Shown here one piece after another: positions 1-8,044 of a DNA stretch of 64,000 bases; the stretch's first letter is position 1, and the number at the start of each line of letters is the position of its first letter. A program made the position numbers and the translations under genes. The stretch covers positions 92,354 to 156,353 of the forward strand of contig JAGBFX010000014.1 of NCBI GenBank assembly GCA_017936265.1. Reading direction: 5' to 3'. Source of the stretch: Bacteroidaceae bacterium. Lineage in GTDB: Bacteria; Bacteroidota; Bacteroidia; Bacteroidales; Bacteroidaceae. The notes beneath the pieces are model-generated. The model was not told the origin of the DNA. It was given only the letters and a program-made list of their open reading frames with translations, and searched no databases.

Positions 1-1783
1 CGCCCGGAACAAAACCTTTATCCTTATATGGGTTGCTTGCCATAACGCCGGCAGCAACAGCCTTCTCAATCTCGTTGTAAAGTTCCTCTACCGAACCGAT
101 GCAGAGAGCTTCGCCATCCTCACTGGTCCAGATAGGGAGCGGAGTGCCCCAGTAGCGGCTGCGGCTGAGGTTCCAGTCGTTGAGGTTCTCGAGCCACTTG
201 CCGAAACGTCCTGTACCTGTAGATTCAGGTTTCCATGTGATGGTCCTGTTGAGCTCGCTCATGCGCTCCTTCATCTGCGATGCACGGACAAACCAGCTGT
301 CAAGCGGATAGTAAAGTACAGGTTTGTCGGTACGCCAGCAGTGAGGATAGTTGTGTACATGCTTCTCGATCTTGAAAGCGACACCACCCTGCTTCATAAC
401 CATGCAGAGGGCGATATCAAGAGTCTCGGCCTTTGCGGCAGTCTTCTCGTCGTACTTGCCGTCAACTGTATACTGAGGGTCATACGCATTCTTCACATAT
501 GCACCCGCGAACTTTGAATAAAGCTCCACATCTACACAATCCCTTACAAACTCCTCATCAAGTTCATCGATAGGCCAGAACTTTCCTGTGAAATCGACCA
601 TTGGGCGTGTTTCGCCCTTCTTGTTTATCATAAAGAGTGAAGGGACACCCGCCGCCTTTGCCACAAATGCGTCATCGGCACCGAATGTAGGTGCAATGTG
701 TACGATACCGGTACCGTCCTCGGTTGTGACATAGTCACCCGGGATTACGCGGAACGCATCGGCAGAAGCGTCAACGAACTTATCGCCCTCCTTCGCTACA
801 GGCTTTACCCATGGGAAGAGCTGGGCATAGTGCATGCCTACAAGGTCAGTACCCTTGTACTCAGCTACAACGCGGTAAGGAACGACCTTATCACCGGCCT
901 TGTACTCTTCGAGCGGAAGCTCTGCGCCCGCCGGATTGAAGTGCGCGGCAAGGAGCGCCTTTGCGAGAACCACTGTTACAGGCTCGCCATTGTAGCTGTT
1001 GTATGTCTTCACAGCGACATAGTCAATCTTTGGACCAACACAGAGAGCTGTATTCGAAGGCAGTGTCCATGGAGTGGTTGTCCATGCAATGAAATACGGT
1101 GTACCCCACTCAGTCATCTCGGGTTTGGGGTCGAGCATGCGGAACTGCGCTACAGCAGTAGTATCCTTTACATCGCGGTAGCAACCAGGCTGATTGAGCT
1201 CGTGCGAGCTGAGACCTGTACCCGCAGCCGGCGAGTAAGGCTGTATTGTATATCCCTTGTAGAGCAAACCCTTGTTGTAGAGCTGCTTCAGGAGCCACCA
1301 GAGAGACTCGATGTAGCTGTTCTCATATGTAATGTAAGGATTGTCAAGATCGACCCAGTAACCCATCCTGCGTGTCAGGTCAGTCCACTCACGAGTGTAC
1401 TTCATTACCTCCTCACGACAGTTGCGGTTGTAATCATCGACAGAAATTTTCTTGCCGATATCCTCCTTTGTAATGTTAAGTTTCTTCTCGACACCAAGCT
1501 CGACAGGAAGGCCATGAGTATCCCAGCCAGCCTTACGCTTTACCTGGAAACCCTTCATTGTCTTGAAACGGCAGAATGTATCCTTGATGCTTCGGGCCAT
1601 GACGTGGTGGATACCAGGCATACCGTTTGCCGAAGGGGGACCCTCGAAGAATACGAAAGAGGGCGCACCCTCGCGCTCCGACATGCTTCTAGCAAAGAGG
1701 TCTTTTTCATCCCACTCGCCCAACACCTCCTTATTTATCTGCGGGAGGTTGAGCTGACTGTATACAGGAAATTTCTTTTTCAT
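1..1783 (-). CDS. ileS: Isoleucyl-tRNA synthetase, N-terminal part (runs off the left edge)
   Basis: Charges tRNA-Ile with isoleucine in the cytoplasm. The reading frame is open from an ATG at 1783 to the left edge of the window, giving the first 594 codons; the family is usually about 1,040-1,150 residues, so the C-terminal half, including the KMSKS loop, lies outside. The class I HIGH-type signature appears as PGIHH at residues 56-60, preceded by FEGPPSANG. The connective-peptide editing domain is visible further on (WTTTPWTLPSNTAL, then DGTGIVHIAPTFG), which clears mischarged valine. The start follows a good Bacteroidota promoter (TTTG at 1851-1848, 19-base spacer, TAACTTTG at 1828-1821), leaving a leader of about 35 bases. 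It is probably a monocistronic or first gene. The identification is secure from the motifs; only the truncation by the window edge limits it. Confidence 0.96.
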   Translation of the reverse strand, partial: MKKKFPVYSQLNLPQINKEVLGEWDEKDLFARSMSEREGAPSFVFFEGPPSANGMPGIHHVMARSIKDTFCRFKTMKGFQVKRKAGWDTHGLPVELGVEKKLNITKEDIGKKISVDDYNRNCREEVMKYTREWTDLTRRMGYWVDLDNPYITYENSYIESLWWLLKQLYNKGLLYKGYTIQPYSPAAGTGLSSHELNQPGCYRDVKDTTAVAQFRMLDPKPEMTEWGTPYFIAWTTTPWTLPSNTALCVGPKIDYVAVKTYNSYNGEPVTVVLAKALLAAHFNPAGAELPLEEYKAGDKVVPYRVVAEYKGTDLVGMHYAQLFPWVKPVAKEGDKFVDASADAFRVIPGDYVTTEDGTGIVHIAPTFGADDAFVAKAAGVPSLFMINKKGETRPMVDFTGKFWPIDELDEEFVRDCVDVELYSKFAGAYVKNAYDPQYTVDGKYDEKTAAKAETLDIALCMVMKQGGVAFKIEKHVHNYPHCWRTDKPVLYYPLDSWFVRASQMKERMSELNRTITWKPESTGTGRFGKWLENLNDWNLSRSRYWGTPLPIWTSEDGEALCIGSVEELYNEIEKAVAAGVMASNPYKDKGFVPG

Positions 1784-1820
1784 TTTATATATCTTTTTTA
1801 CCCATTCTCATTTAATCTCG

Positions 1821-1851
1821 CAAAGTTACTTAAAAAAATGGCAAATACAAA
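1821..1851 (-). promoter_or_regulatory. Promoter of ileS
   Basis: On the minus strand the -33 box TTTG (1851-1848) and -7 box TAACTTTG (1828-1821) are separated by 19 bases, matching the Bacteroidota primary sigma consensus. Predicted start of transcription is near 1817. Confidence 0.7.
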
Positions 1852-1906
1852 GAATGAGGCCAAGAATGAGTGATAATGAGCAGTAAAGCCACCTCCAATT
1901 ACACAA

Positions 1907-1971
1907 TAAGAGAGTGGCTCCTACCTTATTGCCGATAACATTCAGCGGCAAAGGCAAGAGTCACTCTCTTG
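1907..1971. other. Nested inverted repeat between acyl-CoA synthetase 1 and ileS
   Basis: Outer arms AAGAGAGTG (1908-1916) and CACTCTCTT (1962-1970) enclose a second stem, TTGCCG / CGGCAA, in the loop. It lies downstream of the acyl-CoA synthetase at 2038-3717 and upstream of the ileS promoter. The only T-rich tail is on the plus-strand side (GTTTTTATTT), so it is not a textbook terminator for the minus-strand gene. Function is uncertain: terminator, RNA processing or 3' stabilising structure. Confidence 0.4.
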
Positions 1972-2037
1972 TTTTTATTTCCACGTCAACCGGCTATCGC
2001 ACCACAAAGGATGCGACAACCGGGCAAGACGCAATTA

Positions 2038-3717
2038 TTACTTGTACATGAAACGTCTGATACTCTGCTTGGGAGTTTTCTCGAACTGTTCGCGACGGAT
2101 TTCGGTATAACCGATTTTGCTGTACGCCGCAAGCTCTGAATTCAGGGCAAGTACGTTCTCGTTGATAAGCTGCTCAAGCTGCTCATCGCTCAGGCCATCC
2201 TTCTTGCCGGACTCATAGTCGGCTACTACCAATGCGACAATGGCATTGTTGCGGCCCACTACAAGAGACTCGATGACATAAGGCAGGTTGTTTATCTTAT
2301 CCTCGATCTCCTCGGGGTAGATATTCTGACCGCTACCTGTAAGAATCATATTCTTGCAACGGCCCTTGATGAAGAGGTTCTCCTTTGCATCGAGGAGACC
2401 CATATCACCGGTCTTCAACCAACCGTCAGCCGTAAATGCCGCCTTTGTAGCCTCTTCGTTGTTATAATAACCGAGCATCACGGCATCGCCCTTTACCTGA
2501 ATCTCGCCAAGCACACGACGCGGATTGGCCGAATCGATACGCAGTTCTATCGGATGAGCCTTTGTTCCGCAAGAGTACTTCACGTACTCGCTCTTGTCAC
2601 GGTAAGAGATAAGCGGACCGCACTCTGTCATACCATAACCGACCACATACGGGAAGTTCATACGCTTGAGCAGGTCCTCTACCTCGCGGTTTAGTGCAGC
2701 TCCACCGATGATAAGACCGGTTGTAAAGCTGTTACCGAAGGCCGCAAGCAGAGACTTGCGTATCTTGTTGAGTACGATTTTGTCAAGACCGGGAACCTTA
2801 AGCAGGAACTTGGCAGGGAACTTGCGTGTCGCAGGGAATACCTTTGACTTGAATATCTTCTCAATTACCAGAGGTACGGTAAGGAACATGAAAGGCTTCA
2901 CAGCACCGAGTCCTCCAAGAAGGCGTGCCGGTGTCGGCTTGCCTGGCATCACATGGACATGGCATCCGCTTGACAACGGGAAGAGGACGTCAAATGTCTG
3001 ACCGAACATATGCGCCATCGGAAGGATTGCGAAAATGTGACCGCCTTTTGCTACAGGAATCTCACGCTGGGCAAACTCAAGGTTTACAGAGAGCGAACGG
3101 GCTGGAAGAACAACACCTTTCGATGTTGCGCTTGTAGTACCTGATGTAAAGCTGATTTCAACGACATCCTCCATGTCACGCTCTACAGGATAGTAGTCTA
3201 CATCCTCTACCTTGAGACCGTCGGGATACTGCTTTGCGAAAAGCGTGTCCATTGCGTCATGCGCATCACTCAACGCCTTGAGAGTTGCATGAGCGACGCT
3301 TATATCCTTTATGTTGATGAGTCCAGAGAAACCGTCTGTCTTCTCGAGCAACTCCATATTTGCTCCGTTCTCCATGAGTCCTTTAATGGCGATATCATCT
3401 GCCAAAAGAATCTTGCACTCCGAGAATGATGCCAACTCCGCTACTGCAGAAGGGATAAAATCGGGCAAGAAAGGAACAGTCACAGCACCATAGGTCAGTG
3501 TTGCGAAGTATGCATTTACCCACTCTGCCGAGTTGCGTGCATAAAGAGCGACCTTTTCGCCTTTCTCAATACCCGCTTCCTTGAACAGGATATGGTATTT
3601 CGCAATAGACTCAGCCATTTGCGCGTAAGTATAGGTCGCACCGCCGAAATTGGTAACTGCCGGAGAATTCCAGTTTGTCTTTACAGATTCGTTAAAAATG
3701 CTAATAAAGTGTTTCAT
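2038..3717 (-). CDS. AMP-forming acyl-CoA synthetase (long-chain fatty acid ligase type), paralogue 1
   Basis: Adenylate-forming enzyme predicted to activate a carboxylic acid, probably a fatty acid, with ATP and CoA. 559 residues. Seen in order: a GxxTYTYAQ-like N-terminus, the A3 phosphate loop at about 190-202, YGMTECGP (361-368, A5), KTGD (A7), GRCKNMIL (A8), and a C-terminal KTPKQSIRRF with the A10 lysine. The A3 loop reads TSGTTSATSKGV, one residue longer than in the two downstream paralogues and without their proline. The ATG at 3717 is chosen because it aligns with the MKH start of the paralogues; a longer frame begins at a TTG (3756). A TAACTTTG box at 3825-3818 suggests an independent promoter. 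Substrate cannot be told from sequence. Confidence 0.88.
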   Translation of the reverse strand: MKHFISIFNESVKTNWNSPAVTNFGGATYTYAQMAESIAKYHILFKEAGIEKGEKVALYARNSAEWVNAYFATLTYGAVTVPFLPDFIPSAVAELASFSECKILLADDIAIKGLMENGANMELLEKTDGFSGLINIKDISVAHATLKALSDAHDAMDTLFAKQYPDGLKVEDVDYYPVERDMEDVVEISFTSGTTSATSKGVVLPARSLSVNLEFAQREIPVAKGGHIFAILPMAHMFGQTFDVLFPLSSGCHVHVMPGKPTPARLLGGLGAVKPFMFLTVPLVIEKIFKSKVFPATRKFPAKFLLKVPGLDKIVLNKIRKSLLAAFGNSFTTGLIIGGAALNREVEDLLKRMNFPYVVGYGMTECGPLISYRDKSEYVKYSCGTKAHPIELRIDSANPRRVLGEIQVKGDAVMLGYYNNEEATKAAFTADGWLKTGDMGLLDAKENLFIKGRCKNMILTGSGQNIYPEEIEDKINNLPYVIESLVVGRNNAIVALVVADYESGKKDGLSDEQLEQLINENVLALNSELAAYSKIGYTEIRREQFEKTPKQSIRRFMYK

Positions 3718-4087
3718 AAAACCTTTGATGTTTGTGAAATGACTCTTAGTATGCAACAGAGCGTCAGGACTTAACCCGCAGTCTGCTTTATTCGTTGCAA
3801 ATTTCTTTCATTTTTTCCAAAGTTATAATATTTTTCGCACTGATTAACTAAATTAAAACACTATTTTATTATTAATAAGTACAAAAATCATACCTATTTA
3901 ACATATTTTTACACGCAAAGAAAGTATTGTAACATAAGAAAGAGACAATTAATTAGGATTCAGGATATATTATCGGGAATATCAGAATTCATAACCTGAC
4001 AGATGTAAGAAAAAAGGGCTCCCTTGCTTCACAGCAAAGGAGCCCGACAATCAATCTTCTTTCAATATATATATTCTTTCAAATATA
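3718..4087. other. Intergenic region between acyl-CoA synthetase paralogues 1 and 2
   Basis: This 370-base AT-rich stretch has no credible ORF. It holds a minus-strand -7-like box TAACTTTG (3825-3818), the likely start of transcription for paralogue 1 with a leader of about 95 bases, and the intrinsic terminator of the upstream pair at 4010-4045. No other structure was recognised. Confidence 0.6.
4010..4045 (-). terminator. Intrinsic terminator of the acyl-CoA synthetase 3-2 operon
   Basis: Read on the minus strand, GGGCTCCTTTGC pairs with GCAAGGGAGCCC (one bulge) around a short loop and is followed by TTTTTT. It lies just downstream of the stop of the gene ending at 4088. Confidence 0.85.
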
Positions 4088-5761
4088 TCACTTGTACATA
4101 AACCTTTTTATACTCAATTTCGGTGTCTTCTCAAAAGGTTCATCCTTTATCTCACAGGCAGTTATCTTGCTGTATACAGGCAGTTTCTCATTCAAAGCAA
4201 AAACATCAGCCTCAATCCTTGCCTGAATCTGGTCGGCCGCAATGCCTGCTGCAGCGACCTCATCGGTGTTTGGCACCACAAGCGCCACAAGGCCATGCTT
4301 ACGGCCCACAACGAGCGACTCGGTAACGAGAGGCAACTGGTTTATGAGGTCCTCAATCTCCTCGGGATAGACATTCTGTCCGTTTGCAGTAAGAATCATA
4401 TTCTTGCAACGTCCTTTGATGAAGATATTCTCATCCTTGTCCATAAGTCCCATATCACCGGTCTTCAGCCAGCCATCCTGGGTAAATGTTGCCTTTGTGG
4501 CATCCTCGTTCTTGTAATAGCCGTTCATCACAGAATCGCCCTTTGCCTGAATCTCGCCAGGAACATTTGCCGGGTCCTTGGAGTCGATGCGTATATCAAC
4601 ACCGGGATGCGCAACCTTTCCGCATGAACGTGCAACGAAATCCTCCCATCTGTTGTAGCTCAACAATGGACCGCACTCTGTCATGCCATATCCAACCGTG
4701 TAAGGGAACTTGATTTTCCTCATCAGAGTCTCTACCTCCTTGTTGAGCGCAGCGCCTCCAAGGATAATACCGCCCTTTGTCACATTACCGCCGAATGTCT
4801 CGATGAGAGTCTTACGGACCTTATTATATATAATGGACCTCAAGCCCGGAATTGCGAGCATGACGCGCATCTTCGTTGTCTGCAGCAACGGCATTACCTT
4901 TCCGCGGAAAATCTTCTCGATGAGAAGAGGTACCGTGAGGAACATATATGGCTTGACATCTGCCAAAGCCTTCAATAGACGCGCAGGAATAGGTTTCTCT
5001 GTAAATATGTTTATGTGACATCCACAGGCAAAGGGATATACAAAGTCAAAAATCTGACCGAAGATATGGGCAAGAGGAAGAATGGAAAGAATCTTGTCCT
5101 CATTGGTTGCCGGAATGTGGGTAATTGCAAAATCCACGTTGGATGACAATGAGCGCGCCGACAGCATAACGCCTTTCGGAGAACTGCTTGTACCCGATGT
5201 ATAGCTGATTACCGACAAAGCATCAAGGTTCTCCTTACTGTAATTGATATGCTTCGGTGTTACCCCATTGGGGAAACGGGCCGCGAAGGATGTTTCGACA
5301 GCCTCTGTTATTCCGTCAAGTTTACCGTTGCAATCTTCATGTACCTCGAGACCCACAACATCAACAATACCACAGAAACCCTCAAAAGTCGAGAACTGGG
5401 GCACTATATTGTCACGTCTGAGACCGGCAAGGATATTCTTGTCGAGCATTAGCAGACGGCTATCGGACAAGCGGGTAAGGTCCGCTATATTCTGAGGCAG
5501 GAAATCTGCCAGCAACGGAACGCATACTGCATCATACGTAACGACAGCAAAATAAGAGATACACCACTCTGCACAGTTCCTTGCACATAGAGCTATCTTG
5601 TCACCCTTCCTGATACCGCATTTCTCAAAAAAGAGATGCATCTTCTCTATCTCGGAAGCTACAGCGCCATAAGTGAATGTGTTGGCACCATAGTTGCTCA
5701 ATGCAGGACGGTTCCAGTTAGCCTTGAAAGAGTCATCCACATATGACAAATAATGTTTCAT
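4088..5761 (-). CDS. AMP-forming acyl-CoA synthetase, paralogue 2
   Basis: Same family and architecture as its neighbours; 557 residues from the ATG at 5761 (a GTG two codons earlier is also open). The A3 loop is YTSGTSSSPKGV, close to the family consensus and unlike paralogue 1. YGMTECGP, KTGDMG, GRCKNMIL and the terminal KTPKLSIKRF lysine motif are all present, so it should be catalytically competent. It starts 53 bases after the stop of paralogue 3 with no terminator between, so the two are probably co-transcribed and end at the terminator at 4010-4045. The chain or acid specificity is unknown; sequence differences among the three copies suggest specialisation rather than simple gene dosage, which is inference. 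Confidence 0.9.
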   Translation of the reverse strand: MKHYLSYVDDSFKANWNRPALSNYGANTFTYGAVASEIEKMHLFFEKCGIRKGDKIALCARNCAEWCISYFAVVTYDAVCVPLLADFLPQNIADLTRLSDSRLLMLDKNILAGLRRDNIVPQFSTFEGFCGIVDVVGLEVHEDCNGKLDGITEAVETSFAARFPNGVTPKHINYSKENLDALSVISYTSGTSSSPKGVMLSARSLSSNVDFAITHIPATNEDKILSILPLAHIFGQIFDFVYPFACGCHINIFTEKPIPARLLKALADVKPYMFLTVPLLIEKIFRGKVMPLLQTTKMRVMLAIPGLRSIIYNKVRKTLIETFGGNVTKGGIILGGAALNKEVETLMRKIKFPYTVGYGMTECGPLLSYNRWEDFVARSCGKVAHPGVDIRIDSKDPANVPGEIQAKGDSVMNGYYKNEDATKATFTQDGWLKTGDMGLMDKDENIFIKGRCKNMILTANGQNVYPEEIEDLINQLPLVTESLVVGRKHGLVALVVPNTDEVAAAGIAADQIQARIEADVFALNEKLPVYSKITACEIKDEPFEKTPKLSIKRFMYK

Positions 5762-5814
5762 ATCCACAATTATTATTTATCCAACAATGTACAAAACAAG
5801 TCTGAAGCCTCTCA

Positions 5815-7494
5815 TCAATTATACATGAAACGCTTGATACTGAGTTTCGGAGTCTTCTCAAATGGTTCTTTACGGAGCTCGCAACGGCCAATCTGACTAT
5901 ACGGAGGCAGTTTGGCGTTCAGCGCGAGGACATTCTCATCAATATACTTCTGCACCACGTCACCCTCGATGCCCGCCGCTTTCATGGCATCACAGTCCGC
6001 AACGACAAGAGCCACAAGGGCATGATTACGCCCCACTATGAGCGACTCCATTATATATGGTATCTGATTGATAAGATCCTCAATCTCCTCGGGGTATATA
6101 TTCTGTCCGCTGCCGGTAAGAATCATATTCTTGCAGCGTCCCTTGATGAATACTGTCCCATAACGGTCCTGAATGCCCATGTCACCGGTCTTCAGCCAGC
6201 CGTCAGAAGTAAATGAGTTCTTTGTCGCCTCCTCATTATTATAATAGCCTGTCGTTACGACGTCACCGTGTACCTGAATCTCGCCGGGAACCTTGTTCGG
6301 CCTGTCTGAATCTATGCGGAGCTCGATGTTTGGAGCTGCGACACCGCCCCTGTCATCAATTGACGGATGCGAAGAAGCGACATAACTGATTAGCGGACCG
6401 CACTCCGTCATTCCATATCCGACAGCATACGGAATACCGACTCTCTTCATTACACGGTCAACATCCTTGCTGATTGCAGCACCACCGATAAAGAAACCGG
6501 CCTTGCCAAGATTACCTCCGAATGTAGAAATGATTGTATTGCGTATCTTTTTGTGGATAAGCTGACGGACACCAGGTATCGCTGTCAGGATTCTCATAGC
6601 CGGCTTGTTGAGCACGGGAATGACCTTTGAACGGAATATTTTCTCAACGAGCAACGGCACCGTAAGGAAGATGAAAGGCTTGACGTCGGCCAAAGCTCTG
6701 ATAAGACGCGCCGGAACAGGTTTCTCTGTAAATATATTTATATGACACCCGCTTGAGAAAAGGAAAAGAAAATCGAAAGCAAGGCCGAATATATGAGCAA
6801 GCGGAAGTATTGAGAGTGTAGAGCCCGGTTCCTTGACTGCAATAGGTACAAGTTTACGTGCAATCTCCACGTTGCCCGAGAGAGAACGTGCCGGCAACAT
6901 CACACCCTTTGGCGAACTGCTTGTACCTGACGTGTAACTTATGACAGCAAGGGCATTGATGTCATTACCCGAATAATCCACATGTGATTTATCAATTCCG
7001 TCAGGATATTTCTCCTTATATAATATATCAAGCTCATCGGCAAGCACCTTTGTGCCATTATCGCATCCTTCGACTGTAGCATAAGTGACAATGTCGAATA
7101 TTCCGATGAAGTCCTTTACATTGTCGAAGCTGTTCAGCAGGTTGTCACGCTTGAAACCGGCAAGTATATTCTTGTCGACAAACAACATGCGGCTACCCGA
7201 CAGTTTTGTCAGCTGCACAAGATTCTCGGGCAGGAAATCGGGCAACAAGGGAACAGCAACAGCACCGTAGCTTGTAATTCCTATGAAAGCCGCACACCAC
7301 TCTGCCGAACTGCGTGCAGCAATTGCCACATGGTCTCCTTTCTTGATATTGCATTTATTGAGAAGGATATGCATTCTTGCCACGTTGGCAGCAACCTCAG
7401 CAAAGGTAAATGTATTTGCGCCATAATTTGAGATTGCGGGCTTATCCCAATTGTTCTTTATCGCCTCCTCTACATAAAAAAGGAAATGTTTCAT
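5815..7494 (-). CDS. AMP-forming acyl-CoA synthetase, paralogue 3
   Basis: 559 residues, first gene of a two-gene minus-strand operon with paralogue 2. Adenylation motifs seen: YTSGTSSSPKGV (A3), YGMTECGP (A5), WLKTGDMG (A7), GRCKNMIL (A8) and a C-terminal KTPKLSIKRF with the thioesterification/adenylation lysine. No transmembrane segment or signal peptide, so it is cytoplasmic or peripheral on the inner membrane. The ATG at 7494 gives the same MKHF start as paralogue 1. The long upstream region (7495-8044) is shared with a divergently transcribed carboxyltransferase. No paralogue is linked to beta-oxidation genes here, so a role in recycling or activating fatty acids for membrane lipid synthesis is as likely as degradation. 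Confidence 0.9.
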   Translation of the reverse strand: MKHFLFYVEEAIKNNWDKPAISNYGANTFTFAEVAANVARMHILLNKCNIKKGDHVAIAARSSAEWCAAFIGITSYGAVAVPLLPDFLPENLVQLTKLSGSRMLFVDKNILAGFKRDNLLNSFDNVKDFIGIFDIVTYATVEGCDNGTKVLADELDILYKEKYPDGIDKSHVDYSGNDINALAVISYTSGTSSSPKGVMLPARSLSGNVEIARKLVPIAVKEPGSTLSILPLAHIFGLAFDFLFLFSSGCHINIFTEKPVPARLIRALADVKPFIFLTVPLLVEKIFRSKVIPVLNKPAMRILTAIPGVRQLIHKKIRNTIISTFGGNLGKAGFFIGGAAISKDVDRVMKRVGIPYAVGYGMTECGPLISYVASSHPSIDDRGGVAAPNIELRIDSDRPNKVPGEIQVHGDVVTTGYYNNEEATKNSFTSDGWLKTGDMGIQDRYGTVFIKGRCKNMILTGSGQNIYPEEIEDLINQIPYIMESLIVGRNHALVALVVADCDAMKAAGIEGDVVQKYIDENVLALNAKLPPYSQIGRCELRKEPFEKTPKLSIKRFMYN

Positions 7495-8044
7495 AAAAAT
7501 AAAACAGATTTTAGTAAATAAACAGTGTTTGTGTCCGCCGTTTTCGGCGTTGTTCTTTTAATTTGTAATACAAATTTCGCATTTCATTTCCAAACAACAA
7601 GATTTTGGCGCTATACAGCTGCCTGTCTTGGCAAAATCATAAAATATGTGGTAAAATTACAAATATAGTGGCGAAATTACATAAATAAATTTCGCAAAAA
7701 CAATCGATTTTAGCATTTTTCACCACAGAATACACACATTGGCGTAATTATTGAACAACAAACCCTCCATTTCAAGGTATCGGCCAACTGGGTTGAGAGA
7801 CAACACAGACACAGTGCAGAATCAGCAGGAAAGTGACAGGAAAACAGCAGATGCCGCAAGCTGATTTCTGCCGCAAAAGCACAAAGTGACACATTCTGTA
7901 CTTAATGGGAAAGAAACGGAAAAAAAATCGGCAAAAATTAGTTTATATGAATAAAGCGACTAACTTTGCAGATAGAGAAAAACAAACATTAACATAACTG
8001 ACCTGGGGTAGCACAGCTACCCTATGCAAAAAAAACAAAGAATC
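7495..8044. other. Divergent intergenic region, acyl-CoA synthetase 3 / carboxyltransferase
   Basis: About 550 bases without a believable gene; a 60-residue minus-strand frame at 7710-7892 has no family features. On the plus strand TAACTTTG (7961-7968) is a good -7 box for the gene at 8045, although its -33 box is weak. On the minus strand TATATTTG (7667-7660) could serve paralogue 3 with a long leader, and a small hairpin CGCCG-TTTT-CGGCG lies at 7537-7550 in that leader. Confidence 0.5.

Noticed and set aside
698-1873. 391-residue plus-strand open frame
   Set aside because: It is antisense to ileS, whose minus-strand frame carries clear synthetase motifs; the plus-strand product has no recognisable features.
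7710-7892. 60-residue minus-strand frame in the divergent gap
   Set aside because: Cysteine- and leucine-rich chance frame in AT-rich regulatory DNA; no start context or homologue recognised.
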